Positions 1-33,260 of a stretch of 64,000 nucleotides of DNA are shown piece by piece. Positions within the stretch are counted from its first letter, which is position 1. Every line of letters begins with the position of its first letter. The stretch covers positions 11,167,194 to 11,231,193 of the forward strand of contig NC_135552.1 of assembly GCF_964340395.1 (NCBI RefSeq), given 5' to 3'. Below the pieces are notes generated by a model, which worked only from the letters and a program-made list of their open reading frames with translations, was not told where the DNA came from and did not search any database. Position numbers and translations under genes: made by a program. The DNA is from Glandiceps talaboti (taxonomy: Eukaryota > Hemichordata > Enteropneusta > Spengelidae).

Positions 1-2169
1 CTAATATTGTCTGTGTGAACAAAAATGTTTATGTTTTATAACAGTAGGTGATGCTCTTTGTTTACAATGGTGTGAATACAGCCAACGTCTTTGGTTCTAA
101 TGTCATCTTTCTGTTAACAAAATTTTTTTTTAACATTAGATGGTACTACTGTAGTTTTCAAAGGTATAATCATGTTTATGTTCCAAGTTTCTGATACCAT
201 TTCAGTTAAAATAGTACCCTGGTCTGTGTCTGCCACTTGGTGGCGCTGCAGTTTTCTATAATTCATCAACAGAGCCAAATATTATCAAGAATTCATTCTA
301 TCCTGAAAAAGAACATACAGTACTTTGAATGTATTGAACTGTTAATAATACCCTTGAATCGGCCTTTAACCTTTAACCTTGCTGCACATTTTTGTTCAAG
401 TCACATGATATAAAATAATCAATCATACCAGTCACGTTCAGATGCAGTGGTCAAAAGATGAAAATCAAGCACATCAACATTTTTCATCCATATGTGTTGA
501 AAATATAAAGTTATTAAAACTTCCCTATAAATGTTTCGGCAATGGCATGAATTGACATGAATATTGGCAAGCCATGTCTGATTTATGTCAACTTTTGTTA
601 GTTGGTGTACTGTTTACTCAACTGTATGAAAAGTTAGCCGTTTGTTACCCGTTTATATCCTGAACTAACCTATACTACTGTAGACCCTGCATGATGAAGG
701 GAGCCCTCAGTGTCATCAATTATCACATTGACCTGTCTATGAGGTCACTGTACATACATTGTGTAGCTCATAGACCCTCCACCCTGGGAGGAGGGTCTAT
801 GTGTAGCAGGATATACACTATATATCTACTGCACTTCTGTAAAATCCTCAAATGTGTGTAATATCATTGCAGTTTTTTCCAACAATACAGCATCTTTGAC
901 TGTGGTATAAATGTCTGTCTGTATTATAAACACCATCTATTACCATGGTAACGTAGAACCCCCAGTCTTTTAACCATTTGTCTAACATTTGTCATCGTTG
1001 ACTGTTGTAAAATACATGTAACCACCAGCTGTCCATCCCCCAAGCTACTGTACCATAAGACGTCCAGGGGTCTTACTAATTGTCCAGCACTGCACTGTAG
1101 CATGGCGAGACTGCATCAACTTCATTCACATTTACAGACAGGGGATTCGTTTTCTATGGGACAATCAAACCCTGAACACATTGACATGGGGGGGGGGGGG
1201 TGACGTTATCGAAGAGTGCATGTATCAAATCTCCATGAAATACGAAACTGGTAAGTGCCATTGATGGTAGATCTGATCACAACGTGTACACCAGCAGTCT
1301 CCAACAAATATTCACAACCTTCAGACAGGGAATACACATTTGTACATTCATTCAGTCACAACTCTTTTCTGAACTTCTTGGGGTGTTTACAGAAATAAGC
1401 TTAATTAAATACACAGCATCACTGCCATATTTACTTTGCTTCTTTTAAAAATTGGGGGTGGGGGACATTTTCAGGTCAGACTGAACTAATCACAAACTGA
1501 TATAGATGTTGGTCAGTTCTTCACGGCAATGTCTACATATGACCGACAGAGGGCGCTGTTTACAAAGGTTCACATATCCTTCACAACAAATTATTTCAAC
1601 ACCTATGGGCTATACATCATCATCATCATACCACAGAACTACAAACACATCAAATTTACAACATACACATATACAACCAAGTTGTGAAATACTGGTAACA
1701 TTTAATAACTGGTGATAATAACGATTTATACAAGGTATTGAATTTTGTTATTAAAGACATCTAAGGTACTTCTCTATCACTGTGTAGAGTATATATAAAA
1801 AATTCAACAGAAACATCTTTTCTCAGAAAACAATATGTTGTATTTCAGTTACTGAATCTACACTTGAGAAAGTAAAGGAACTTAGCGTATGAAACGGCTG
1901 ACATAAATGACACCAATTTGTGAGAAAGAAAGTCATTTTTTCTGACTTACTGTCGTGTTTAGAGAAATAAACTTTAAATACAAGATATTACTATTATATG
2001 TTTAATTTGTTTCTTTTAAAAAGTAGGGCTGGGGAATATTTTCAAGACAGACTTAACTAAAAACAAATGATAGGTTAGTCGGTTCTTTGCTGCAATGTCT
2101 ACATGTGACCGACAGAGGGCGCTCTTTACAAAGTTCATCTCAGGGGACTGATCAATGACAATTTAGCAT
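1..2169. other. PSMD11 3' flank with a duplicated 3' segment
   Basis: No coding exon is visible here. The part next to 2170 should be PSMD11 3'UTR (transcribed leftward). A segment of about 220 bp occurs twice in the same orientation, at about 1360-1582 and 1927-2138. The copies share a CTTCTTTTAAAAA-type stretch, a G-rich stretch and a nearly identical block around GACCGACAGAGGGCGCT. A short hairpin lies at 768-800 (CATAGACCCTCC with its complement). A poly-G run is at about 1189-1200. The poly(A) site cannot be placed with confidence. Confidence 0.5.
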
Positions 2170-10303
<8,134 letters not shown>

Positions 10304-10644
10304 TTTGATAACATGTGAGTACCCACAATTCAAAGTAATTTAACCTTTGACACAACACCTTGTTCAAAGAGTATATTTTGAAGTAATTCATTTATGTTCA
10401 AAACAAATTCTATTTGAACTACAGAATATACTTAAAAATACAATATACAAAATTAAATATACAGTTTCAAGTATAATAATGGTATTGAAATATTTCAAAG
10501 AATAACTAACTTAGAATACTTTTTTCATATGGGAAGAGGATATAGTAACCTCTGACCTTTCTTTCAGTCAGTGGGAAACTTGACATGATACAAATATATG
10601 TGCAAAAGATAGATGAAAATTTCATTGAATAGACTACTTTTAAC
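10304..10644. promoter_or_regulatory. shared divergent promoter of PSMD11 and MMTAG2
   Basis: Only 341 bp separate the two start codons, which face away from each other, so both 5'UTRs and core promoters must lie here unless untranslated exons exist elsewhere. The interval is AT-rich, without a clear TATA box or CpG island. Bidirectional pairing of two housekeeping genes is an inference from geometry. Confidence 0.6.
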
Positions 10645-19423
<8,779 letters not shown>

Positions 19424-19488
19424 TAATGTAATCAGATTTTTGTACTTTTTAGTGACACTATTTTGCCATTTTGTCTTGTGTTTTTACG

Positions 19489-19494
19489 AATAAA
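19489..19494 (+). terminator. MMTAG2 poly(A) signal
   Basis: Canonical AATAAA 66 nt past the MMTAG2 stop codon, giving a very short 3'UTR. Confidence 0.75.
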
Positions 19495-22400
19495 ATTTTA
19501 GTTGTGAGGATTACTTTCATTGCAATTGATAGAGAGGTGCTTTATTCCTTGTGGCCAAAATTTTACAAGTTCAAGTGATACGAGATTGCGATAAATACTT
19601 CCCCCAATATCGTAATTATGCCCCCCCCCCCCCCAGCAAGAAAAAACAGGAAATTGTGAAAGTTCGCAAAAATTGGTCTTGATTTCATTCGTTAACCTTG
19701 GTGTAATGTGTGTACAAAATGTGACATTCCTTACTAATTGATGGCAGCTATTTGAAGTCAAGTCAGCTAGTTTTTTTACTCATATCTTACAAATTCTGGC
19801 AATTTAAGGTTTTAGAAAAACATGTCAATGGTGGTGTGGCACAACTGCACATTTATGTAGGGATTCAAGATTATGTTCTTTTTGGAGGATTTGATTGGTT
19901 AGAATTTATGTGTGTTCTATACACATAATGTCATAGTCATGTGATTCAAAGCAACATAGGTGTGCTGTATCAGATGATGCCATGTCAAAATGGCGGTCTT
20001 CACCTAACTGTTAATACGTGTTAAGTTTTAGTCATTTTGCATTTTCGCATTTTTTATATCAATGTTTGGCGGCATAACAGTAAACTAATTGTTTGCTTTT
20101 TCATTTGGGTAGTTCCTGGAAAAATGGCAAAAATACCGACATGTTTAGAAAACAAAGTCATGTGTTTGGCCTTCTGGACAGAAGATGTCAACGTGCGCAT
20201 GCACATTCTAATGCCTTTCACGTTTGTGTTCAGAACACATAAATAAACACAACTTTGTACACATCATTACATGTACACCTGCACATTAAATGCACCCGCA
20301 CACGTATGCGTTCTAACATGTATCTAAACCTCTCTTATGTTGCCTAAAAACTTACAATTTCTGACATCAGACCGGGGACAAATGGAACCTGTTACAAACA
20401 ATGAAAGTAAACAAATGAATTGGATTAATAACACTTGGCATAGCATGTTGGAACAGCAGAGACTTGTATTTACACACCATGGTTTGATAAGAACAGTTTT
20501 ATGGCCTCTTTATGTGTACATGAAATGCCAGGGGAACTGGAAATTTATTTGTGAACATGAAGTATGAGGTAAAGTGTCCATAAAACTGTTCTTATCAAAT
20601 AATGAAATGTAATACAAGTCTCTGTACTTCCAACATGCTGTGCCAAGTGTTATTGTTTACTTTCCCTGTTTGCAACAGGCTTCATTTGTCCATGGTCTGG
20701 TGTCTGAAGTTGTATGACCTTAGTCTACCAAATGGCTGACATTGTGGGATAAACCATTCAGAGCCTCCAATTCTAAAATTGTGTGTGGAAGACATTTAGT
20801 CTGCACGTATAGGAAACTAACAGATCAGCCATTGAGGGCATGGTCTAATCTCTCTTTTAGGGCAGGCTGATATGCCCAGACCGATGAAGTCATTTAGTCT
20901 AACATGCGAGCATCATTGGTACCCACTTCTATTATCTTGGACAAGACATTGTTGTTAGGTTGTAGCTTAGCCACAGACGAGTAAGATTTCTTACTTGTCT
21001 GTGTTCCAGCCAAGGCCATGTTGTTATGTATGTTCGTGTGTATAATTCTAGAATGCTCATCCACCTGTATTACCATCAGTGTGGCTATCTTTGTAAGATA
21101 TGTCATTGGGCCATTGCTATGAGCATGTTCATTGTTGCAAGGCATGTTTAGTTTTGAAAGCTTGTTCACTTGTCTACTGAGCTGTTATTTTGCTGACGGC
21201 CGAGACAGAAAAGGCGTCAAGGAAAGAAGAAAAAAAGTTTTATATCACCACAAAAATCAATGAGTCAATTGATCAATATCACACACAAAAGAAGTTTCAT
21301 TTCACCACAAAAATTTATCATTCAACCAAATAATAAATATATAATCAATCAATCAATTACATGTTCGCTGCACCCTGTGGTTGATCGTTTGCACTTCACA
21401 AACAATAACACAAATAATGCTGAAGTACAAAAGCAAGATAGTAAGCTGGGTGGTCTCAGATCAAGTCACATTTACTATTTGAGTAAGTTGAGGGTCTCAA
21501 ATACGGTCTCAGATTCACTCGGATCGCCTTCACTGTTTACAAGCAATGTTGAGTCTCAACAGCAGTCGCAAAGACAGTCACACTTCATGTTTACGTCATA
21601 CCGAGACTCTCAGTTCTACTCGTATTTACCCAGTTGAGAGGGTTGTACATACCTGGACTAGGGCACAAACGCAAAACAGTACTACACCACACTTGCTAAC
21701 ATGGACAAAAACTTCACACACAAGTATAAATTGGTTTAAATGAATATTTTATTAGGGATTGACCATTTAACATAACAGCACTTTACATGTTTTGCTTTTT
21801 TTTTCAAATTCAAAAACCTGCATAATTACGAACATAAAAGTCAAAAGACAGAAATGATAGCACTAATAACCAAATCACAATTCCAAACTATTGTTTTTTG
21901 TCTATAAAAATACTAACACTGATAGTTACTTTTTCATGCTTGATCATCCTCTAAGTCTTTCTCTCTTGGCTGTACACAATGACATTCATATAAAACTTGT
22001 ACATACAGTCTGTAGTTCTCTGAGAAAACTTCTGGCCTGACTTGAGTGCAACCAAGAGACAAAGACTGACATCCACCAAATATGCTATGTGTCATGTTAA
22101 GGTCCATCACATTACAATTAGCATGAACTCTAGACACTACACAGGAACGATGCTGGTTTTATATCTACAGCAGTATACACAGAAAGACGTATAGTACGCA
22201 TGTGATTCATGTTTTCTACTTCACATGGGTATGTGTGAGCAGACAAGATATTCTGGACCTTCTGCTGGTACAACTATGCCCCACCCCCCTCCCCCACTTC
22301 TACAAATCCACCACTGAGGAATGTACCAATAACAAATGGCTCTCACAAAGCATGCATAAAGTTTGACATCTGCTCACAAGCTTTTGCGTTTTTTTCATAA

Positions 22401-22933
22401 CAAAACTGTCTTGCACGGAGCTCTCCTCGTTGACCCTGCATAAATTACAATAGGAAAGGCCCAAGTATGGTTCGACACCATATTAAATACTGGTAAGATC
22501 CCCCATGGTTAGGAGACATTTCAATAGGGCAATTATTCAATTTTTTAAATGTTATTTACCAGTGTTTATATCATTTCTGAACTATAAAAGGTACTGATGA
22601 TTACACATTAGAGAGTCTTTCCCCCATCCCCACCCAGTAAGTTCCCACACCCCCATGGTCTTCACTGTTTTGTTCCTGGTCTCCACCGACAAAAGTCCTC
22701 TATATCAAATGTTTATTGAAATAAAATAGGTTGTGTAAAATTGTCCACAGAAAACACCTTCCTTACAGGGAAGGTCCAAGTAGGTATGACTGGATGATGG
22801 CCAGGAACTAAAATTGTAAGTCTTCAGTTTTATTTCTCTGTACATATTGAACAAGATATCAATATTGGTGGTGGAGATGATGCTAACCAGACAATTGCTT
22901 GTTCACTCAGATTACATGTGTGTTGAAGACAAT
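19495..22933. other. MMTAG2-ARF convergent interval
   Basis: Contains no coding exon. The right part, from about 21748 to 22933, probably is the ARF 3'UTR (minus strand): TTTATT at 21748-21753 reads AATAAA on the minus strand. The left part holds a poly-C run (19620-19634) and the foldback element at 20342-20727. Short ORFs here are not conserved-looking. Confidence 0.5.
20342..20727. mobile_element. long-arm foldback element, copy 1
   Basis: Left arm (GGGGACAAATGGAACCTGTT, CATAGCATGTTGGAACAG, TTTGATAAGAACAGTTTTAT) returns inverted as the right arm (ATAAAACTGTTCTTATCAAA, TTCCAACATGCTGTGCC, CAGGCTTCATTTGTCCATGG). Arms are about 160-190 bp around a short spacer. A related copy lies at about 44715-45055. 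No transposase. Confidence 0.75.
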
Positions 22934-25937
<3,004 letters not shown>

Positions 25938-25981
25938 TTATCTATGTCGTCTACAAAACCGGTATCAAATAAACACAGTGC

Positions 25982-26660
25982 CTGTGGGATAAATGAAAGA
26001 CTAAATTAAAACAATTGTCAATATACCATTTCCCTTAGCAGCAGTTATAAACTTACAAGCAATAATTACTCGCAGCGTGAGTTGGTTTTGAGACATCTAC
26101 TAATATTATAATCCCGAGAAATTTCCATTTCCAAGGACCGTTCTTTGGTTCAGGTAACCGAAATAATTCGAGATTTCATTCATTTCTATTACGCACGAAA
26201 ACACTTTGGAACCACTGTCCGCAAGGTGTTAGAATTCCTCTTTATTCCCTTGGTCGAAAATCTGCGTAGATATCAAACGATGTGTCCGTCTCGAAGCTGT
26301 TAGAAAACCAAATAACGAAAGAATGTACAACAAATCAAGGCGTCTCCCGTCTAAGAACAAACATTGACGTTTCGGCCAACACATCCGTCGCGTCGTAGAT
26401 ACGTGGCCTTTTATTGTAATATTTTCTGGTTTATTTCCGGTACAACATTCAACCTGTATGATAGTTACGGTGTAGGTCCTGGGTAAGGAATATAAGTAAG
26501 TTCAATACAATAATGAAAATGCTCATTCACTTGTGCCATATACACGATTTACGGAAGAGTTCACGAATCGTTGCAAGCTGTGTCACATGATAACATTTTA
26601 CCACCCGTTCGACGAGGAAGTGAATCTGAACCAAGTCAACAGTTTGCGGAAATTTGCGTT
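25982..26660 (-). promoter_or_regulatory. ARF 5' region with probable untranslated exon
   Basis: Upstream of the ARF start codon, a good acceptor (TTTATCCCACAG) ends at 25982. A donor GTAAGT (26056-26051) would join an untranslated exon ending at 26057 through a 75-bp intron. The next 500 bp are richer in CpG than the surroundings. The promoter position is inferred, not shown. Confidence 0.4.
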
Positions 26661-28116
26661 ACACCTTGATAACAGTTCATCTTTTTTACGCTAGTTCATA
26701 CCCATTTATATATATTCTTAGGGTAGTACATTAAACTCCTAAAGCACCACAAAAAAAGATAATATCTTATTCTTATGATAGGCTGAAAGACAGGAAACAA
26801 GATGGCGACTACCAAAATGGAAAAACCGGTTTTTCTACATATTGGTTACATTCGTCTAATGTTTACCCACCCATTTGGCGTATTTCTACTGTAAAGTACT
26901 GCCTTACCTGTTTACGGTTGAAATGAAGGTATTGAAATGAAGTAATAGCTTATGTGCTGAGGAATTCAAATACTGACCTGTCTCGGTCACTTCAAAATGG
27001 CGGACGTGGAAGCAATAACGTTACATGTGCCACGTCAATGTCTAGGCAATTGGGGTATGAGTAATGCAGCATTCAGACCCCTCCCTTTGAAATGATGATA
27101 TCATCGCTTAAACTTTGAACTATGGTGGCGATGACGTGAACGCCTACGTACAAATGAACATGCGAAAGCTATCCTTTTTCGGAAGTGAGTTGACAAAACC
27201 TTCCCCATTGTTTTCGAATGAGTTACATGGAAAAATGACATTGGAAAAATGTAAATTTCACAAGGAAGTAAGACACATTCCAAGAAAAAGTAACAAATCA
27301 CTACCATCATTGGCCTTATCCTAGATCCTGTACATAAATAATAATAGTTTGCCATCATCCTCTCTGTTGGCAATTACCGTCAGTATGAGTATGATGCGCA
27401 TGCCGAGTTCAAATCTTTGATATCTTATTTTCATAGTAAATATTGTTTAATCATAATTTTCTTGGAAGAGGAGATAATCCATAGTCTTTGAAATAAATAA
27501 ATAGTTAATATATGTATATACAGTATATGGTCGATCAATAACACACCGGGGGCACAGTGTGACCAGGAAAATTTCGAGAACGAGTGGCCAGAATCATATA
27601 TAGCATCCTTTTGATCTTACACGGTTTATTTTTTTTAACTATGTGAACTTGATATATTAAAATGGAAACAATGGAAAACAACGTTTCCCTTATGGCAACC
27701 GTCCAACTTGGCTCTTACATGTAAATTAATCATATGACGTAATGGTATATACTAGTAATCCCATTGTTGTCACATATGATGTACGCTAGAACGTATGCAT
27801 GTGTCTGGCTGTGGTCCGGCTGGATCACGATCTGTGTATACACGTAAATCACACACATCATCATGTAAATCATATTGTTTCTATATGCATGGTACTGTAC
27901 AACTTACTGGTACATAACAGTAATCAGTCGACACGTGACTGGCCGTATATATAAAACTGATGGTATTGTATCGATATGATATAAACTTTCCGTCGTATTC
28001 GCACCGTTTACATTTTGTAATTCGTTCAAAGTATCAAGATATTTCGATTCCTTTATTCTGATCAAAAGAAAGGATTTTTTTCCCTTTTTTTTTAAACTTG
28101 ATTTTCTTTGTACTTA
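26661..28116. other. intergenic, ATGGCGG motifs only
   Basis: No convincing exon. AAGATGGCGACTACC (about 26801) and AAAATGGCGGACGTGG (about 26995) resemble YY1-type initiator motifs. The second opens a 32-codon ORF (26997-27095, MADVEAITLHV...) that ends without a clear donor. A perfect poly-G tract begins the element at 28117. Confidence 0.35.
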
Positions 28117-29210
28117 AGGACCGGTCAGTATCTTCTGCCGGGGGGGGGGTTACCCTGTTTTTGAAATTGGCAGTGGGGGGGGGGGGGTCATGCTGTTTTG
28201 AAAATTGTGGATATGGGGATCATCGTGTTTTGGATTGTGATGGAAAATCCCTTTCTACAGTGGCATATAGCCTTGTCTGAACTGACTGGTACATGTATAA
28301 TATATTATTGTCCCTGTTTCTTACAATTACATAAATTCTTTAATATTACTTCACATAAGAGTTCAAACATACCTCTGCATATACATATACATGTACATGT
28401 ATTTTCTAGCTAACACATTAGTTACAGAACATGTCATGTAAATACTTGGCTGTTTATATTGCACTTTGGGGCAAAAGTGAACTTGAAGGTTTCGTAATGC
28501 TCATCTTCAGAGATAGTTTGTAAAAGCAGTTAATCTAAATCATTCTTCTCTTCTGTATGAATAGTAGATGCACTTTCTATTTTGTTTTTATTTATATTAA
28601 CACTTCATGTTATCGAAACTACAAATCACCACATCTCATCAAATTCCAGTTTCTATTAAGTATTATACACTAGGTATGACCACCTAAAGTTCTCTAACAT
28701 ACCAGTGACTTTACTATACATGCAATATTCAATAATGCCACTGTGCCAATGTTAAGGGCCAATTTTTATATGACATGGGAACCTCATTTAAAATTTACAT
28801 TAACTAATAGCTTCGAAAACTTTCGAAGCTTTGAAATATTACCTTAAAGGCTATGAATAACCTAAAAATTGTACATATTCCCTTCTCAAGCTCCCCCCCC
28901 CCATCTTTCACGGTCTAGATGCTATTAAACTCCATTTTGAATGTATTTACCATGTGTTGTCAATAATTATGTGATAGTGCTATCCCAGGATCTTGTAAAG
29001 TATTTGTGAGACAGTCAAGCAGTCCACATTGAGTCACGATCAAATCATACCTGTTATGTGAATATGAATATGGTATATGGGGGGGGGGGGGGTCATCATG
29101 TGGGTCAGCCTGGGTTTGGTTTTACAGATAGGGGGGTCAGTAACTTTTTGTCGGCCTAATCGCAAAATCCACCGCCCCCCCCCCCCCGGCTGGAGAAGCT
29201 GACCGGTCCC
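28117..29210. mobile_element. 1.1-kb poly-G-ended MITE with TTA duplication
   Basis: Flanked by TTA on both sides (28114-28116 and 29211-29213). Imperfect inverted ends: left AGGACCGGTCAG...TTCTGCCGGGGG; right, read on the minus strand, GGGACCGGTCAGCTTCTC...CCGGGGGGG. Just inside both ends lie long G or C runs. A 3-bp TTA duplication with GGG-starting ends is what PIF/Harbinger elements show. The interior is AT-rich without a transposase, so the element is non-autonomous. Confidence 0.7.
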
Positions 29211-29459
29211 TTACTATCGTAGCCACCATGATATATCATCAAAAGATACACTGGTCCAGAAATAATATTTCCAGGCAAGGCAATATAGTAAGCGTGTGTA
29301 CACTGGTGTTAAATTTACTGTTGATGTTATGTCCAGAAGTGAAAGTTTTTCCCACCTCCTTTCCTATCGGGATGTGTCCTTGCCATGGTGGAGCGCCCCC
29401 TTTGGACTGAGTGGTGTTTTCGGCTCATCCTTGTTTTTGCACGTGTCATTTTGCATGTG

Positions 29460-29602
<143 letters not shown>

Positions 29603-29662
29603 CGGAAAACAAAAGTATGAGTCGTTTGCGTCATCTAAACACAAGGAACGCATGCTCAGTTA

Positions 29663-30810
29663 GGGAGCCGTCATTATTTACGGTTGGGGGGGTCGGAGTA
29701 ATTGGTTGATAAGAAGTGGAAATTCAACTGCCCCCCCCCCCCCCACCATCCTGCAGGGAAAAAAATCTATGACCCCCCACCTGACTTTAGAAATTGGGAT
29801 GACCCCCCCCCCCCCCTCGTTTCCACTATATACATGAAGTGGTGGGTATTAAAAAGAGGAAATTATATTATTTATATTGCTACAATTGTATTATTAATGA
29901 TTATTGGGGTACTTACAAAACAACCTCATTTCAGTAAGAATACTTATTTAAAGCAACAACAAATCCAGTTACAACCCTTGTCTCACTTCTTTGTAATTTA
30001 AATAATTTAGACTCACCAGAAACAAGGCAAGTCTTGTGAGAGTAAGGGTAACCATCACAATAATGTGTGATATTAAAGTAAGCCAAATTACCCAAAGTTT
30101 GTTGGAATGGTCATCTGTCTGGTCACAGGTATTACATCAATGCATGCCTTTGCTTTTAGTAGTCAATTATCCAAAGAGTGAAATAATCAGGTGAAATTTA
30201 CGAGACTGTAAGACATTTTTTTTGCAATGTGTTTTACTAGTCGAGACTTTCCATTGATATATTTGCAATCAGAATTTTTACCTTATTTAATACAAAGCAG
30301 AGACACTTCTAAGCTGAAACAAAATAGTGATGACAAGCTAGTGTTACAGTGCGTGACACCTGTCAAATTATAATGACTTCAGTACATATTTACAAACTGG
30401 GTGACAACCTAACAACTAATTGATTCAAAGTTTGCTTTCAGAGTTTATACTGGTAGTTATATATTACTCACATATTTATTTTAAGATATTGTTATATAAT
30501 TTAGTTTCTACTTCACACACAACTCCACATTGTACATGTAGTACATAAACAAATATTTAGGAAAACCAAAAACTTTAAGTTTTGATAATATTTTCTATTT
30601 GTTTTAAAATGTTAATAAAGTTACATTTTATGTGACAGGTTAAATAATCCTGATACTGTGTACACACGTTTTTCGAAACACATTTTTGTGTAGCCCCCCC
30701 CCCCCCCTACTTTCCCTCATTTTTCGGTAGACCCCCTGACCAACTCCAATTTCCAAGTGACCCCCCCCCCCATTCCTCCGACCCCCCAACCGTAAATAAT
30801 GTCGGCTCCC
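29663..30810. mobile_element. 1.15-kb poly-G-ended MITE with TTA duplication
   Basis: Flanked by TTA at 29660-29662 and 30811-30813. Ends: GGGAGCCGTCATTATTTACG on the left and, on the minus strand from 30810, GGGAGCCGACATTATTTACG, both followed by GGTTGGGGGG. Several runs of ten or more C or G lie within 170 bp of either end. No coding capacity. Same architecture as the element at 28117-29210 but different end sequence; PIF/Harbinger-like by its TTA duplication. Confidence 0.8.
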
Positions 30811-30853
30811 TTAGTTTTGCTAACGAAAACAAACAAACAAACAAACAAACAAA

Positions 30854-30892
<39 letters not shown>

Positions 30893-31477
30893 CTATATAT
30901 AAATGAATAAATACTATACTGACAAACATCAACAGTAATCACCCCAATTTGACCCCAAGTAGTGTAAGAGGTCAGTTAGGTCATTGGGTCACATGATAGT
31001 TTTATCACATGTGTCACGCATGTTTAGTGTATGCAGATTAGTTGACCGCGGTAGTTAGCGAAGCGGCGCTTTTGCTTTCACATTTCACGACAACCAGTCA
31101 TATTACCATGTACATTGTACTAAAATGTAGAGTACCAATCCGGATGTAAAATACCCACCGTCACGATCCCGGCGATTTGAAGGTATGTATGGTAGCGTAC
31201 CATGGTAGATTTTCATTTGCTGATATTGAATCCATTCAATACATGTAGCATTTAGACTCAGGTACATGTAGGTAGTCTTTTCTAATAGTATAGTATTGTT
31301 GGTTAGACTTAGAGCATGGAGTCTGGAGCGAGGTACGAAGGACTATGGATTTTTTTAAAATAACAAAACTGAGTTGAGGTTTAGCATTGTGTGATGTGAT
31401 GTGATGTGGTGTGGTGTGGTGTGATGTGTGTGTGTGCGTGTTCTAACACCCCAGGGTGGGTTGGTGGTGGTGGTGGT

Positions 31478-31517
<40 letters not shown>

Positions 31518-33181
31518 CTAACACCCCAGGGTGGGTTGGTGGTGGTGTATGTGTATACAACTACAAGTATGTATGTATTCACTATTTATTTATTCATTCA
31601 ACACAAAATCCACTATGGAAGCTGTATAAGATTACCATACAAAATGGAATAAAAGAATGAAGGCAATAAATACAAAATAAAACTTTATAAATCGTGACAA
31701 TGAAAAAGAAGCAAGCAAATAAACAAACAAAAATGATATTGGTTTGTTGGTGCATGGTCAGTGTGTGTGTTTATAAAAGAACAATTTACAACACTGAGCT
31801 CTGTGATCCACACACACACTAAACCATTGTTATTATTGGACAGTGCAATATACAATGTACTAGTTGGTACTTTGGGAGGGTAAATTGGAAACAACAGATG
31901 TGATGTTTCAATCCATCTAGACATAGTCGGAACGAGACGTCACATTCACTTCTTGGAACCATGAACAATATATTCTCCATTGCTAATTTGTACTGTGAAT
32001 ATCTGTATACATCCACAACAATGGAACCAATACACTGTACATGTACATAACAAACGGTAACTGTAATTTATGGACACAGGATAGCTCGTTTGCAGAGGTG
32101 TAGAAAACACACATGTGGAAGCTTGTATTCAGACTGTGTGATGAGTGCAAGCTTCACTTGGCCATAGTGAATAATACACACGACATCAATCAAACATTGC
32201 ACAATGATCATGAATCTCATTTCCTGTTATGAAAGATAAAACTGGTGTACAGGCCTTGCTTGACATGAAATGCATTGTCAACTGTGTTGATATTGTAATT
32301 GTTCATGTATAACAACAATACAAGCAGTTAACAATACATCTAATGAAAGTTGTCTAGTAAGACACATAGTAACTTCCACCTAAATGTTGGATGGAAGCCA
32401 ACAGTGTACTGAAAGCGAATTTGCATTCTATCTCATCATGCAAGGTTTTATCAACATAGTGAATTCATAAGGTATCCTTTCTCTATAATGTTATAACTGG
32501 TGATGTATATTTGTAGTTGTTTTGTTTTACTTATACCATCATGCACAAGTCAAGATATTGTCCGTGAACAGAAAATATGGATTATATACTCTGGTCATTC
32601 TACGTCACGACAACCTGTGTGGTTCTGCGGTGTTTGAAAGTATGAGTCAAAACGTTCCAAATCGCCTTTCTTTTTCCTGAATATCCATGATTTGTATGCT
32701 TATGGGGATATAATTATATTACTCCCCATAATATTTTTCTTCAGTCAGCTGGAAAATACTCAAAACCCAAGGATTTGTCACTATGAGTTACTAGACAAGG
32801 CCCCTTAGGTCACGAGCGAAGAAAAATATTGGGGAATAATATCTAATTACATCAGTGTATGACTGGTACAAAATTTTAAATATTTTGATGAGAAATTATT
32901 TTGGGGTGAAAAGAGAGCCATAGAAATAACAACATAAGTATGATATGAAATTAACGACATTTCTTTTCAGAGATTATTTATTAAAACGATATTGTATTCT
33001 TCCTTTGAACTCAGACGTTATCTATATATTTGTTGGTTGTAAGCACACAATATGTCATGAGAATGTGTTTGTACATGAAAGTATGATTTTGTATATACAA
33101 TGTATGTATATTTTGTATGTTTTGCATGATGCAGATATTAAGTATGATAAGCAATTGTTATTATGTGGATTTACATTGCAG
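30811..33181. other. KLHL upstream region
   Basis: Holds AAAC and CA repeats (30826-30890), then a somewhat CpG-richer patch (31040-31190) ending in a donor-like GAAG|gtatgt near 31181. That could be an untranslated first exon of the KLHL gene. A GT-rich microsatellite at 31385-31550 includes a duplicated TTCTAACACCCCAGGG block. No coding exon before 33182. Confidence 0.35.
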
Positions 33182-33260
33182 GGGATGGACAGATGACAGC
33201 TGTACAGTTTATCTGATCTTTTGACTTTGCTGTGTGTGTGTGTGGAGGTTATTATCAAGA

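Noticed and set aside
33234-33260. Upstream extension of the KLHL frame
   Set aside because: Begins with GTG, not ATG; the first in-frame ATG is 33261.
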